A stretch of 64,000 nucleotides of DNA. Origin: G965212005 sp965212005. GTDB lineage: Bacteria; Pseudomonadota; Gammaproteobacteria; Porifericomitales; Porifericomitaceae. The notes under the pieces were generated by a model that saw only the letters and a list, made by a program, of their open reading frames with translations, did no database searches and was not told the DNA's origin. Both the position numbers and the translations under genes were made by a program. The stretch covers positions 992,001 through 1,056,000 of the forward strand of contig OZ243038.1 of the NCBI GenBank assembly GCA_965212005.1, given 5' to 3'. Numbering within the stretch: the first letter of the stretch is position 1; the number at the start of each line of letters is the position of its first letter. Positions 17,647 through 26,826 of the stretch are shown in pieces.

Positions 17647-18156
17647 TCATGCCTGATCCTCATCATACAGGCGTGGTACCTGCCGAATCGTTTGCTGCTC
17701 GCTGCAAAGACACCATAACTCCGCAAAGGTACGGCCATCTTGCGGATGCCTGCTGGCACCGGCTACCTCCGCCAGGGGACCGAGCACAAAAGCGCGGCTC
17801 AAGACGTCCGGATGCGGCAATACCAACTCTGGCTCCATGCAGATCAGATCATCGTACAAAAGCAGGTCCAAGTCCAACGTGCGGGAAGAAAAACGCGCTA
17901 CCTGGCGGCGCCGGCCGCAACGATCCTCAATCTGCCGCAGTTCCCGTACCAATCCGGGAGCGGACAGACTGGTCTCTAATCCCGCGACCATATTGTAGAA
18001 AGGGTCACCGGTAAACCCCCAGGCCGGACTTTCGTACACTGTGGATAAAACCAGTTCACCGAAGCGTGTGCGCAGGGCTAAAATGCCCATGCGCAGGTGT
18101 GCGACACGATTAACGTTGCTGCCGATTCCGATATAGGCCCTGTTCATCGATGCCAT
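17647..18156 (-). CDS. folK: HPPK, 6-hydroxymethyl-dihydropterin pyrophosphokinase
   Basis: A 169-residue protein. AYIGIGSNVNR at the start, YESPAWGF, then FSSRTLDLDLLLYDD and LPHPDVLSRAFVLGPLAEV are the HPPK signatures, with the two metal-binding aspartates in LDLDLL. It transfers pyrophosphate from ATP to 6-hydroxymethyl-7,8-dihydropterin in folate synthesis. It directly follows folB with no gap, so the two consecutive folate steps are co-translated. Normal length for the family. Confidence 0.94.
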   Translation of the reverse strand: MASMNRAYIGIGSNVNRVAHLRMGILALRTRFGELVLSTVYESPAWGFTGDPFYNMVAGLETSLSAPGLVRELRQIEDRCGRRRQVARFSSRTLDLDLLLYDDLICMEPELVLPHPDVLSRAFVLGPLAEVAGASRHPQDGRTFAELWCLCSEQQTIRQVPRLYDEDQA

Positions 18157-18531
18157 TCAGGACGTCCGGCGGCGTTCGATGATGATCCCCACGTCATGCA
18201 CGTTGCGCAGCGCCCAGCGCTTGTTGATCTTTACGCGCAGCCAGGACACTTTGAATTGATCCAGGATCAATTGGGCAATCGCTTCGGCCAGGGATTCCAC
18301 CAGCCGATAGCGGCTTTGGCGCGTAAAGTGCACGACTTCCCTGGATACTGCCTTGTAGTCTACCGCGTCCTTTATGTCGTCGCTGCGCGCCGCCGCGCTT
18401 ATATCCACGCCCAGGTCGAGGTCCAGGATCAGCGTCTGCTGCGCCTCACGCTCCCAGCCGAAGACGCCAATGACTGCCTTCACCTGCAGGCCGTGCAGGC
18501 AAATCCGGTCCATTCCTTCCGGTACCGGCAT
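18157..18531 (-). CDS. folB: Dihydroneopterin aldolase
   Basis: A 124-residue protein; ATG 18531 or the in-frame ATG 18513 could be used. MDRICLHGLQVKAVIGVF and REAQQTLILDLDLGVDIS, then YRLVESLAEAIAQLIL, match FolB, including the conserved Glu of the G-x-x-x-W-E region and the tail lysine. The enzyme cleaves 7,8-dihydroneopterin to 6-hydroxymethyl-dihydropterin, the substrate of FolK encoded immediately downstream. Confidence 0.92.
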   Translation of the reverse strand: MPVPEGMDRICLHGLQVKAVIGVFGWEREAQQTLILDLDLGVDISAAARSDDIKDAVDYKAVSREVVHFTRQSRYRLVESLAEAIAQLILDQFKVSWLRVKINKRWALRNVHDVGIIIERRRTS

Positions 18532-18691
18532 CCGTCTTCAATTCCGCGCCGCGGCCTGCCCGGCACTCACCTTCGGGCCAATGGCGTCAAGCACGCAAAA
18601 GACCGGACGAGATCGTCTGGGCACACTGCGGATCGACCGGCAAGTCAGCATTCGTTCCACCCTTAGCGGACGGTAAAGGACGGCTCATTCA

Positions 18692-19714
18692 TCAATGGGG
18701 CGGCCGGCACAGACTCTGCAGAGGCCAGCGCGGGCGCGCCTGAAACGTCAAACTCTGATTCTGCTCACCGGACTTCAGCCGCAAAAAGCCGGCACAGGCA
18801 ATCATTGCTCCGTTGTCGGTACAAAATTCCGCCCGGGGATAGTAAAGCTGAATGCCCTCCTCGGCGGCCAGTGCCGCCAAGCGCCTTCTCAACTGCGCAT
18901 TCGCGCAGACTCCGCCTCCTGCCACCAGCCGCTTCAATCCGCTGTGGCGCAGCGCCCGTCGGCACTTCAGTACCAGTATATCAATGACGGCTTGTAAAAC
19001 CCCATGGGCGACGTCGGCCCTTGCCTGCGAGGAATCCTCCATCGTGCGCACGTGCTGGAGCACACTGGTCTTGAGCCCGCTGAAGCTGAAATCCATACCC
19101 GGATGACGGCTCATCGGACGGGGAAATTTGCAGCGTCCGGGCCGCCCTTGTTCCGCCAGCCGGGACAAAGCCGGTCCTCCCGGGTAACCCAGGCCCAGCA
19201 GTTTGGCAACCTTGTCCAAGGCTTCGCCGGCAGCGTCATCCAGGGTTTCACCTAACAGGCAGTACGCTCCTGCCGCATCCACCTGCACCAATTGCGTGTG
19301 TCCACCGGAAACCAGCAGCGCGAGGTACGGGAAGGCCGGAACTGGCTCTTCCAGCATTCCAGCAAGCAGGTGTCCCTCCATGTGGTGCACCCCCAGGGCT
19401 GGGACCCCCAGCGCGTAAGCCAGGCTGCGTCCGAGCGCGGCACCTACCAACAGGGCGCCTGCCAGGCCGGGTCCCTCCGTGTATGCCACGCCGTCGATGT
19501 CGCCACGGGCGCAGCCAGTCTGCTCAAGCAGCGCGTCCAGCAGCGGCAGCACATGACGTATGTGGTCGCGGGAGGCAAGTTCCGGCACCACGCCACCGTA
19601 ACCGGCGTGCAGCGCTGCCTGGCTTCGTACCAGGTGCCCCAACAGCCCTTGCTCACCGTCATAAAGAGCCAGGCCCGTCTCATCACAGGAAGTCTCGATA
19701 CCTAAAACTTTCAT
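18692..19714 (-). CDS. tsaD: tRNA N6-adenosine threonylcarbamoyltransferase
   Basis: A 340-residue protein from ATG 19714; the frame is open upstream but the family starts at MKVLGIETSCDETGLALYD. GVHHMEGHLLAG carries the two metal-binding histidines, LLVSGGHTQLV is the ATP-binding loop, and DFSFSGLKTSV and VAGGGVCANAQLR are conserved. With TsaB, TsaC and TsaE it makes t6A at position 37 of ANN-reading tRNAs. In many gammaproteobacteria rpsU lies divergent from tsaD; here a DUF457 gene lies upstream on the same strand. Confidence 0.96.
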   Translation of the reverse strand: MKVLGIETSCDETGLALYDGEQGLLGHLVRSQAALHAGYGGVVPELASRDHIRHVLPLLDALLEQTGCARGDIDGVAYTEGPGLAGALLVGAALGRSLAYALGVPALGVHHMEGHLLAGMLEEPVPAFPYLALLVSGGHTQLVQVDAAGAYCLLGETLDDAAGEALDKVAKLLGLGYPGGPALSRLAEQGRPGRCKFPRPMSRHPGMDFSFSGLKTSVLQHVRTMEDSSQARADVAHGVLQAVIDILVLKCRRALRHSGLKRLVAGGGVCANAQLRRRLAALAAEEGIQLYYPRAEFCTDNGAMIACAGFLRLKSGEQNQSLTFQARPRWPLQSLCRPPH

Positions 19715-19903
19715 GGCGTCTTTATGCCCTGCACGGCGTCTTCGGCCAGGCTGCGGAGCGCAAAGAGCGGGACCTGCCCGCGGCCCGGTTCCGGATTCAA
19801 GCTGCCGCAGCGCGGATACGGCTGGCAAACAGGTTCCACGAAATACATGCTGCTATTATGCCTGCTGACCTGCCAGTCCGTCGCATCTCCGATCACGGCA
19901 CCG

Positions 19904-20917
19904 CTACAGGCGCTGCAGCAGATCGCGCCACCGATGCGGCTGGGCTTCCCAATCCCACAAGGGGACGCGCCGGATCGGATGGCGCGGAATGATGGCACCA
20001 TCCCGGTAGTCGGCGAAGTGGAAACGCATCGGACGCAAGCCGGGCACTCCAAAGCGCAGATCAGTAAAGAACAAACCCGTTCCCGATTGTTCGATACGGT
20101 AAAAGCCCTTGGAGAAGGCGATCAACCGGGCGAGTCCGAGATTTCCGGCCAGCTCGGGCTCTTGCTGCAGGGACCAGGCCGGGGAGGCAGGAAGCCAGGA
20201 GAGTTTGACCTGATCTCGATCCCGCAGCACGGAGAACCAGCCGGTAGCCACCCCGCCGCCTTCATCAACGGCGATGCCCCGCCACAGCAAGATATTGAAC
20301 GGAGAGTTCTGTACCATCACGCGCAGGGGGCGGCGATCATGCGCATGCAGCGCGTCACGGAAAACATCCAATGCATACAGCTTAAGGCCACCCGCCAGCA
20401 GCAGGTAGGAACTCGAGAGCACCAGCGCCAGTGCCGCAATGCGGCGGCTGTCCTGGTGCCCGCGGCGCAGCCGCCACAGGATCCACCCCAACGCCGCCAG
20501 CAGAATAACGCTGTAGAACGGATCAATGATAAACACGATAGACAGTGCCACGGGATGAGCGGAGAGTGGCCAGAAGATCTTGGTTCCATAGGTAGTACAT
20601 AAATCGAGCAGAACATGCGTACCCAGACACCAGAACAGAAGCCGCTGCCATTCAGACCGCGATAAGCCGAAGCCGTTGCGGAACCGGACCAGCAACGCCG
20701 CCAGCAGCGGTGCCGCGAGCGGGATCAGGATTAAGGAATGCGTCGGTCCGCGATGCGAGACAAAACGCCCCACGTCGCCCATCAGCGGGTAGGTGATCAA
20801 GTCCAAGTCGGGCAACGTACCGATGATCGCTCCGGCCAGCAGCACCCGGCGGCCATGGCGCGCCACCGTGGCCCTTCCTACCAGGGCTCCCAAAGCCGCT
20901 TGTGTGATGGAATCCAT
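19904..20917 (-). CDS. DUF457 inner-membrane metal-dependent hydrolase
   Basis: A 337-residue protein starting MDSITQAALGALVGR, the standard start of the YdjM/YbcI-type DUF457 family. FVSHRGPTHSLIL and LGTHVLLDLCTTYGT give the conserved metal-ligand His/Asp set. Four to five hydrophobic segments (for example LALVLSSSYLLLAGGLKLYA) place the first ~180 residues in the inner membrane, and the C-terminal ~150 residues form a soluble part. Its substrate is unknown; the family is linked to phospholipase/hydrolase activity only by fold. A perfect 10-bp hairpin lies 41 bases upstream of its start. Confidence 0.85.
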   Translation of the reverse strand: MDSITQAALGALVGRATVARHGRRVLLAGAIIGTLPDLDLITYPLMGDVGRFVSHRGPTHSLILIPLAAPLLAALLVRFRNGFGLSRSEWQRLLFWCLGTHVLLDLCTTYGTKIFWPLSAHPVALSIVFIIDPFYSVILLAALGWILWRLRRGHQDSRRIAALALVLSSSYLLLAGGLKLYALDVFRDALHAHDRRPLRVMVQNSPFNILLWRGIAVDEGGGVATGWFSVLRDRDQVKLSWLPASPAWSLQQEPELAGNLGLARLIAFSKGFYRIEQSGTGLFFTDLRFGVPGLRPMRFHFADYRDGAIIPRHPIRRVPLWDWEAQPHRWRDLLQRL

Positions 20918-20957
20918 AGAGTTTTTATCTGCGCTTTATATCGCGGCATCGAACCAC

Positions 20958-20983
20958 GGGAGGGCATTCTATCATGCCCTCCC
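20958..20983. repeat. Perfect 10-bp hairpin upstream of the DUF457 gene
   Basis: GGGAGGGCAT at 20958-20967 and ATGCCCTCCC at 20974-20983 pair perfectly around a 6-base loop. No T-run follows on either strand, so it is not a classic terminator. It would sit in the leader of the DUF457 mRNA. Confidence 0.6.
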
Positions 20984-21475
20984 ATCTTCGCCCGCCAATC
21001 TTCGCAGGTGTGTCTGCACGGGCCTTGCTTGCTAAACAAACGTGCGAACACATGCAAACTCGCGCATCCGGACAAGGCCGCGTACAGCAGTCAGCCTCTT
21101 CCTCAAACGATAAGGCAACGCACCTGTATGCGCTGCCCCTCCTTTCAATGGCAACCGTGCCTCACCGACCGACACCAGGGCTCCTGCCCATTCACGCCTT
21201 GGGCCAGTAGCCAATGTTTCGCCGCCCACGAACGGGCGCAGATCAGGCATCCGCGCCCGACTGTTGATCCAGCAGGCGTGGCGGGATGGCAGGGCCTGAG
21301 ATTGGCATTCGCCCGCTGTTTCCCGTACAGTGCATATTTTACCGTCGCAGAAGGCGCGGCCCGCGCCCGGCAGCCTGTCGATGAAACAGGGATTCGGGCG
21401 CACGCACCAACGCTTGAGCAGGGGCCCCGTGCCACAGGAATCCGCGCCTGACCTGCAAAATCCAGGAGTGCAATC
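20984..21475. other. Long intergenic region upstream of sat
   Basis: About 490 bases with no gene I can support. Open frames on both strands cross it but have no recognisable domains. The last part carries the ribosome-binding site AGGAG at 21464-21468 for sat. Confidence 0.5.
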
Positions 21476-22645
21476 ATTATTAAACCCTATGCAAGCGAGA
21501 CCTTGCATATGTGCATGGTTCAGGATCCCGACCGGCGCCAAAGCCTGATCGCAGAGGCCGAGGCATTACCTTCGCTGGAGTTGAACTCGGCCGCCGCCGC
21601 CAATGCCGTCATGTTGGGAGCGGGATATTTTAACCCGCTGCGAGGCTATATGAACGCGGCGGATGCACTGTGCATCGCCGAACATATGCACACCCGGTCG
21701 GGCTTATATTGGCCCATCCCTTGCCTGAATCTGTGCCAACGTTCGCTGCGCAGCGAACGGATCGCCTTGCGCGACCCGAACGTTCCGGGACAACCGGTAT
21801 TGGCGATCCAGCAGGTTGAGGGGGTGGAAACGCTCAACGAGGATCAACTCACCCGTGTCACGCGGGGTATCTTCGGTACCCTGGAGCCGGCGCATCCAGG
21901 CGTCCAGACCTTCCTGTCCCTGGGGCGGCACGTCGTCTCCGGCCCGATCGAGGTGCTGAACTACAGTTATTTCGAGCGCGAATTCGCGCAGACTTTCCGC
22001 TCCGCGGCCCAAATCCGCGCTGAGATCAACGCCTGCGGCTGGCAACGAGTAGTGGCTTTTCAGACCCGAAACCCGATGCACCGTGCCCACGAGGAGTTAT
22101 GCAAGATGGCCCTGGAGCGGATGGACGCGGACGGCATCCTGATTCACATGCTGCTCGGTAAACTCAAGCCCGGCGACATTCCGGCGACGGTGCGCGATGC
22201 CGCCATTCGTAAGATGGTTGAACTGTATTTTCCGCCCAACACCGTGCTGATCAGCGGCTACGGGTTCGATATGCTCTATGCGGGTCCCAAAGAAGCGCTG
22301 CTGCACGCGATCTTTCGGCAAAATGCCGGCTGCAGCCACCTGATCGTGGGACGCGACCACGCCGGGGTGGGAGATTTCTACGCCCCCTTCGAGGCACAGC
22401 AGATCTTCAGTCAAGTACCGGAAGAAACATTACAAATCGAAATCTTCAAGGCCGACCACACAGCGTATTCCACCAAGCTCGGTCGCGTGGTAATGATGCG
22501 AGAGGCGCCCGATCATGGTCCCGAGGATTTCGTGCTGTTATCCGGCACCAAGGTTCGGGAACTACTCTCGAACGGACAGCGCCTGCCGGAAGAATTCGCC
22601 CGGTCGGAAGTCGCGGAAATACTGATGCAGCACTACCAGTCGTAA
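21476..22645 (+). CDS. sat: Sulfate adenylyltransferase (ATP sulfurylase), unusual ATT start
   Basis: The protein contains VVAFQTRNPMHRAHEELCKMA (TRNPMHRAHE, the ATP-binding HxxH), GYGFDMLYAGPKEALLHA, VGRDHAGVGDFY and LLSGTKVRELLSNG, which define homodimeric Sat. It joins ATP and sulfate to APS, or runs backwards in sulfite oxidation. Start: homologues begin MIKPxGSxEL; here the frame reads IIKPYASETL from ATT 21476 and has an in-frame stop at 21449. No ATG or GTG lies between that stop and TTG 21503. AGGAG at 21464-21468 is correctly spaced for ATT 21476. About 389 residues. No APS reductase or kinase is nearby. Confidence 0.92.
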   Translation: MIKPYASETLHMCMVQDPDRRQSLIAEAEALPSLELNSAAAANAVMLGAGYFNPLRGYMNAADALCIAEHMHTRSGLYWPIPCLNLCQRSLRSERIALRDPNVPGQPVLAIQQVEGVETLNEDQLTRVTRGIFGTLEPAHPGVQTFLSLGRHVVSGPIEVLNYSYFEREFAQTFRSAAQIRAEINACGWQRVVAFQTRNPMHRAHEELCKMALERMDADGILIHMLLGKLKPGDIPATVRDAAIRKMVELYFPPNTVLISGYGFDMLYAGPKEALLHAIFRQNAGCSHLIVGRDHAGVGDFYAPFEAQQIFSQVPEETLQIEIFKADHTAYSTKLGRVVMMREAPDHGPEDFVLLSGTKVRELLSNGQRLPEEFARSEVAEILMQHYQS

Positions 22646-22863
22646 CCGCGCGGCGGCCATCCGATCACACCGGGCACACTGGCACAGGCGGACATCAGTA
22701 CAAGGGTTCAAACCAGCTGGTCAAAGTTTTCCACCGCGCCGGCCTGCCCAGCCACGCAGACCAGCCCGAATGGTCCGCCGCGTTGCGCCCGGCGGCATAC
22801 GTAATCTGCCCGATCGGAGCCCGCCCAGGTCCGGCACCGCGGAGGCCGGGCGACGGAGCAGGC

Positions 22864-22937
22864 TGGCTGGGGGAGCAGGATTCGAACCTGCACTGGCGGA
22901 GTCAGAGTCCGCTGTCCTGCCGTTAGACGATCCCCCA
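22864..22937 (-). tRNA. tRNA-Gln (CTG anticodon)
   Basis: On the minus strand the 7-bp acceptor stem TGGGGGA pairs with TCCCCCA, with the D stem GTC/GAC. The anticodon stem GCGGA/TCCGC holds loop CTCTGAC (anticodon CTG), the T arm is GCAGG-TTCGAAT-CCTGC, and the discriminator is G. CCA is encoded at 22866-22864. Confidence 0.96.
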
Positions 22938-22962
22938 AATGACAACGCGCGCAGCACACAGG

Positions 22963-22968
22963 GTTATA
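22963..22968 (-). promoter_or_regulatory. Probable -10 element of tRNA-Gln
   Basis: TATAAC on the minus strand ends 26 bases before the tRNA 5' end. The -35 region is not convincing, so this is a weak call. Confidence 0.35.
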
Positions 22969-23221
22969 GCGGGTCACCAGGAACCCGGGCGGCTGCTTTC
23001 CCGCGCCGCCGGGACCGAGTGCTGGATCCGTGCCGCGGCAACGCAAGCCGAATGACACCAGCACAGCGCCTCACCGCGAGCGCGCAGGGACACCTATCAT
23101 CACCGATGCGTCCTTGTCCTGACAAGTAACCGACGGCGCTACGGCCCGCCTGCCGGGCTCACTGGGGAAATATGCCGTCCCGCCGCAGACGGCCCGCGTA
23201 ACTGAATTGGGGAAACGCCGC

Positions 23222-24487
23222 TCAGCGTTTCATCGATTCGAAAAATTCGGCGTTCACCTTGGTGACTTTCAGGCGATCAAGGATAAATTCCATGGCCGCG
23301 GTCTCTGCCATCGGATGCAGCAGTTTGCGCAAGATCCATATCTTCTGCAGCTGGGGCGCCGGAATCAACAGCTCTTCGCGGCGGGTTCCCGAACGATTCA
23401 GATTGATTGCGGGATAGATGCGCTTTTCGCCGATCTCCCGTGAAAGGTGTATCTCCATGTTCCCGGTGCCCTTGAATTCCTCGTAGATCACTTCGTCCAT
23501 GCGCGAACCAGTCTCGACCAAGGCGGTAGCCAGAATGGTCAGGCTACCCCCTTCCTCAATGTTGCGGGCGCCGCCGAAGAAGCGCTTGGGCCGCTGCAAG
23601 GCGTTAGCGTCCACACCGCCGGTCAGCACCTTGCCCGAGGACGGCACCACGGCATTGTAGGCGCGCGCCAGGCGGGTGATGGAATCGAGCAGGATCACTA
23701 CGTCCTTCTTGTGTTCCACCAGGCGTTTGGCGTGCTCAATGACCATCTCCGCCACTTGTACGTGACGGCCGGCCGGCTCATCAAAAGTACTGGAGATGAC
23801 CTCGCCACGCACGGAGCGCTGCATCTCGGTCACTTCCTCCGGTCGCTCGTCAATGAGCAGCACAATAAGGTGGCATTCCGGATGGTTAGAGGCCAGGGAC
23901 TGGGCGATACTCTGCAGCATCATGGTCTTGCCCGCCTTGGGCGGAGATACAATCAATCCGCGCTGCCCCTTGCCGATCGGCGACACCAGGTCGATAATGC
24001 GCGGCGTCAGGTCTTCGGTGCTACCGTTGCCGCGTTCCAGCGTGAGCCGATCTTGAGCAAACAGCGGCGTCAGGTTTTCAAACAGGATCTTGTACTTGGC
24101 TCTCTCCTGCGTTTCGTAATTGATCTCTCCGACTTTCAGCAGCGCAAAATAACGCTCACCGTTCTTGGGAGGCCGTATCTTTCCGGAGATATTGTCCCCG
24201 GTGTGCAGATTAAAGCGCCGAATCTGGCTGGGAGACACGTAGATATCATCCGGTCCCGCCAGGTAGGAACTGCCAACGGAGCGCAGAAAACCAAAACCAT
24301 CCTGCAAGATCTCCAGCACTCCATCGCCGTAAATATCCTCTCCCTTTTGCGCCTTGGCTTTGAGGATCTCAAAAATGACGTCCTGTTTGCGGGACCGGGC
24401 CAAACCATCCAATCCCAGGGATTGAGAAAGCTTGACCAGTTCCTGTGGCGGCTGAAGTTTTAACTCAGATAGGTTCATAAAACTCAT
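23222..24487 (-). CDS. rho: Transcription termination factor Rho
   Basis: A 421-residue protein of normal length. The N-terminal RNA-binding domain has MNLSELKLQPPQELV and FGFLRS; the ATPase domain has GLIVSPPKAGKT (Walker A), VLLIDERPEEVTEM, the Q-loop/R-loop region and GTGNMEIHLSREI. It is a hexameric RNA helicase that ends transcription at unstructured C-rich sites. Downstream of trxA on the same strand, as in other gammaproteobacteria. M1 or M4 may be the start. The ~470-base leader is long, and rho genes are often controlled by their own product in such leaders. Confidence 0.97.
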   Translation of the reverse strand: MSFMNLSELKLQPPQELVKLSQSLGLDGLARSRKQDVIFEILKAKAQKGEDIYGDGVLEILQDGFGFLRSVGSSYLAGPDDIYVSPSQIRRFNLHTGDNISGKIRPPKNGERYFALLKVGEINYETQERAKYKILFENLTPLFAQDRLTLERGNGSTEDLTPRIIDLVSPIGKGQRGLIVSPPKAGKTMMLQSIAQSLASNHPECHLIVLLIDERPEEVTEMQRSVRGEVISSTFDEPAGRHVQVAEMVIEHAKRLVEHKKDVVILLDSITRLARAYNAVVPSSGKVLTGGVDANALQRPKRFFGGARNIEEGGSLTILATALVETGSRMDEVIYEEFKGTGNMEIHLSREIGEKRIYPAINLNRSGTRREELLIPAPQLQKIWILRKLLHPMAETAAMEFILDRLKVTKVNAEFFESMKR

Positions 24488-24958
24488 CTCGGACTTAGCG
24501 TGGAGATCCTATAAGTGGTGGCGATCGGCTCCCCGTACGGGAACGACCATTATGGTAAGAGGTTTGGTAAGTAAATTCTGTGTGAAAAGCCAGGAGTGTT
24601 TGGCACTACACCAAGCAGACCGAGTGCAAGCATAGCATGTTCCGGGGCCTGCGTCCAGCAAAAACCACTTTCCCCGTTGCTGCACGCATTTTGCCCGGAC
24701 GGACACGGCATCAGCCCGGCATACCCAAGCCACTGCATCGACAACGGGACGCAGCCCCTCAGTGCAAGAGTCGGCACGGAGGCGACCGGTGCCTGCGGCA
24801 GCTGCAGGAAACTCAGCTTTCGCTCTATATCTACTTGATATAAAAAGTTTTAATCCAATGGACCAGGCGATGGACTGCGCGCTTCGGCGGAAACCAGGCC
24901 CGGGCAGCGAAGCGGCCCGCCAACCGCTGCGCACCCGCCATTGCGGTCCAACCGCAGC
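24488..24958. other. Long rho leader / trxA-rho spacer
   Basis: No protein gene is supported in these 471 bases. Read on the minus strand, an AT-rich patch around 24820-24855 (TTAAAA, 16 bases, GATATA) could be a rho promoter. The long C-containing leader that follows would suit Rho-dependent feedback control, known for rho in Escherichia coli; this is inference. Confidence 0.4.
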
Positions 24959-25285
24959 TCAAAGATTGCTGTCGATAAACGCGCTCAATTGCGATTTGGA
25001 CAGAGCTCCTACCTTGGTGGCATGAACGTTTCCCTGTTTGAAAAGCATCAGCGTGGGGATGCCTCGTACGGCGTATTTCTGCGGAGTTTTTTGATTTTCT
25101 TCTATATTCATCTTGACTATGGACACTCGATCCGCGTATTCTTGCGCAATCTCATCCAGGAGCGGAGCTATCATTTTACAGGGACCACACCACTCAGCCC
25201 AGTAATCCACCATCACGGGCAGCGGTGCATTTAAGACTTTTTCCTCAAAATCCTCGTCGGTCACATGATCGATGTTCTGGCTCAT
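24959..25285 (-). CDS. trxA: Thioredoxin 1
   Basis: A 108-residue protein from ATG 25285, preceded by GAGGAAG seven bases upstream; an ATG six codons earlier is less well placed. YWAEWCGPCKMIAPLLDE is the redox site (WCGPC), and RGIPTLMLFKQG has the conserved cis-proline. It is the general cytoplasmic dithiol reductant. It lies between rho (downstream) and the divergent rhlB-type helicase, the standard gammaproteobacterial order. Confidence 0.97.
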   Translation of the reverse strand: MSQNIDHVTDEDFEEKVLNAPLPVMVDYWAEWCGPCKMIAPLLDEIAQEYADRVSIVKMNIEENQKTPQKYAVRGIPTLMLFKQGNVHATKVGALSKSQLSAFIDSNL

Positions 25286-25303
25286 GGTGAGTCTTCCTCG
25301 CAA

Positions 25304-25331
25304 TTTCTATACATAGCTACAGCATTTTCAA
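25304..25331 (-). promoter_or_regulatory. Candidate sigma-70 promoter of trxA
   Basis: On the minus strand TTGAAA (25331-25326) and TAGAAA (25309-25304) are spaced by 16 bases, ending 18 bases before the trxA ATG. The -10 box is imperfect. Confidence 0.4.
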
Positions 25332-25479
25332 TGAAGCCCAATACACAATGCAAGCCTTTTCCGATTGACACATATATAAGCTTTTTTCTCCCAGCAGGCG
25401 AGGTATTTCCTACGCTGCTTTGCACAACGCCCACCGGCACGAACGCAGACCGGTATCCAGACCAAATACGGGGATCCGT

Positions 25480-26766
25480 ATGCCTATGAACTTTAACGAA
25501 TTGCCGCTGCAGGAGGAATTACTGCAAGGGCTCCGGGACCTGAAATTCCAACATTGCACTTCGATCCAGGAGCAGGCCTTGCCCCTGCTCTTACAGGGAA
25601 AGGACGTTGCCGGCCAAGCCCAGACCGGCACCGGAAAGACGGCCGCTTTTCTGCTGTCCGTCATGACCGTGCTGCTTTCGCGCCCGTCCCAGCCCAGGTC
25701 CGCCGGCCGTCCGGGTGCCGTGGTGATAGCTCCCACACGGGAACTCGCCATTCAGATCCACCGCGACGCCGAGGCGGTCGGTCGCCATACTAATCTGCGC
25801 TCGGTCCTGGTTTTCGGCGGCGTGGACTATGAAAAGCAGCGCGATTCCCTGCGCCAAAATATCGATATTCTCATCGGCACCCCGGGCCGCCTGATCGATT
25901 ACCTGCGCCAGGGAGTGCTGGATTTTCGGGCGGTACGTACGATGGTGCTGGATGAAGCGGATCGGATGTTTGACCTGGGTTTCATCCGCGACGTGCGCTT
26001 CCTGCTGCGGCGCATGCCGGAACCAACAAAACGCCTGAACATGCTGTTCACCGCTACCTTGCCCTGGAAGGTCATCGAACTGGCTCACGAGCACATGAAC
26101 GAGCCCGAGATTATACGCATCAACCCGGGTCGGATTGCCGTGGATGGAATTGATCAAAAGCTCTACCACACCAGTAACGAAGAGAAAATCTCGCTGCTGA
26201 TCGGCTTACTGCGCTCCATCAACCCGTCACGCGCCATCATTTTCGTCAATACCCGCCGGGGAGCGGACCGGGTACAGGCGTACCTGCAAGGGAACGGCTT
26301 GAGCGCGGCGATACTCACCGGCGACATTCCCCAGCAAAAGCGGATGCGGCTGCTGCACTCCTTTTCCGAGGGGGAAATGCCTATCCTGGTTGCTACCGAT
26401 CTGGCAGCCCGCGGACTGCATATTCCCGAGATCAGCCACATCTTCAACTATGACCTGCCACAGCAAGCAGAGGATTACGTGCATCGAATCGGTCGTACCG
26501 CCCGCGCCGGCGCCAGCGGCACCGCAATTTCACTGGCTTGCGAGAGCTATGTCTATTCCCTGCCGGAAATCGAGAAATACCTGGGGCATAAGCTGCCGGT
26601 AGATTCCGTGCAACACGAGTGGCTGGTCAAGCCGCAACCGCCGCACCGGCGGGCGGGCGCGAAGGCCGCCCGGTCCTCCCAGGGCGGTCGGCGCACAGGC
26701 CAGGGAAGACGGCCCCGCCAAAGAGCGCACGAATCCGCTCCCACGCCCCCGGCAGCAAGCCGGTAA
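25480..26766 (+). CDS. rhlB: DEAD-box RNA helicase, RhlB-like
   Basis: A 428-residue protein from ATG 25480, with GGGGAT upstream. It has the Q motif region (FNELPLQEELLQGL), AQTGTGKTAAF (motif I), PTRELAIQ (Ia), VLDEADRMFDLGF (II, DEAD), FTATLPW in place of the usual SAT (III), VATDLAARGLHI and HRIGRTARAG (VI). The last ~60 residues are basic and low in complexity, suited to RNA binding. RhlB joins the RNA degradosome in related bacteria; pnp, another partner, is in this window. Divergent from trxA-rho. The symbol is given by position and similarity. Confidence 0.9.
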   Translation: MPMNFNELPLQEELLQGLRDLKFQHCTSIQEQALPLLLQGKDVAGQAQTGTGKTAAFLLSVMTVLLSRPSQPRSAGRPGAVVIAPTRELAIQIHRDAEAVGRHTNLRSVLVFGGVDYEKQRDSLRQNIDILIGTPGRLIDYLRQGVLDFRAVRTMVLDEADRMFDLGFIRDVRFLLRRMPEPTKRLNMLFTATLPWKVIELAHEHMNEPEIIRINPGRIAVDGIDQKLYHTSNEEKISLLIGLLRSINPSRAIIFVNTRRGADRVQAYLQGNGLSAAILTGDIPQQKRMRLLHSFSEGEMPILVATDLAARGLHIPEISHIFNYDLPQQAEDYVHRIGRTARAGASGTAISLACESYVYSLPEIEKYLGHKLPVDSVQHEWLVKPQPPHRRAGAKAARSSQGGRRTGQGRRPRQRAHESAPTPPAASR

Positions 26767-26826
26767 CGCGCAAGCACCCTCCGCCCATCTCAGGGCATTG
26801 CCGGCGGAAGGCACCGGGGCGTGCGG

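Noticed and set aside
20738..21451. 237-codon plus-strand frame before sat
   Set aside because: Partly antisense to the DUF457 gene and without any known domain.
21032..21541. 169-codon minus-strand frame upstream of sat
   Set aside because: No motif, rich in Cys/Arg/Gly as expected from random GC-rich frames, and it runs into sat.
23447..24463. 338-codon frame opposite rho
   Set aside because: Fully inside rho on the other strand; rho is unmistakable and the antisense product has no recognisable domain.
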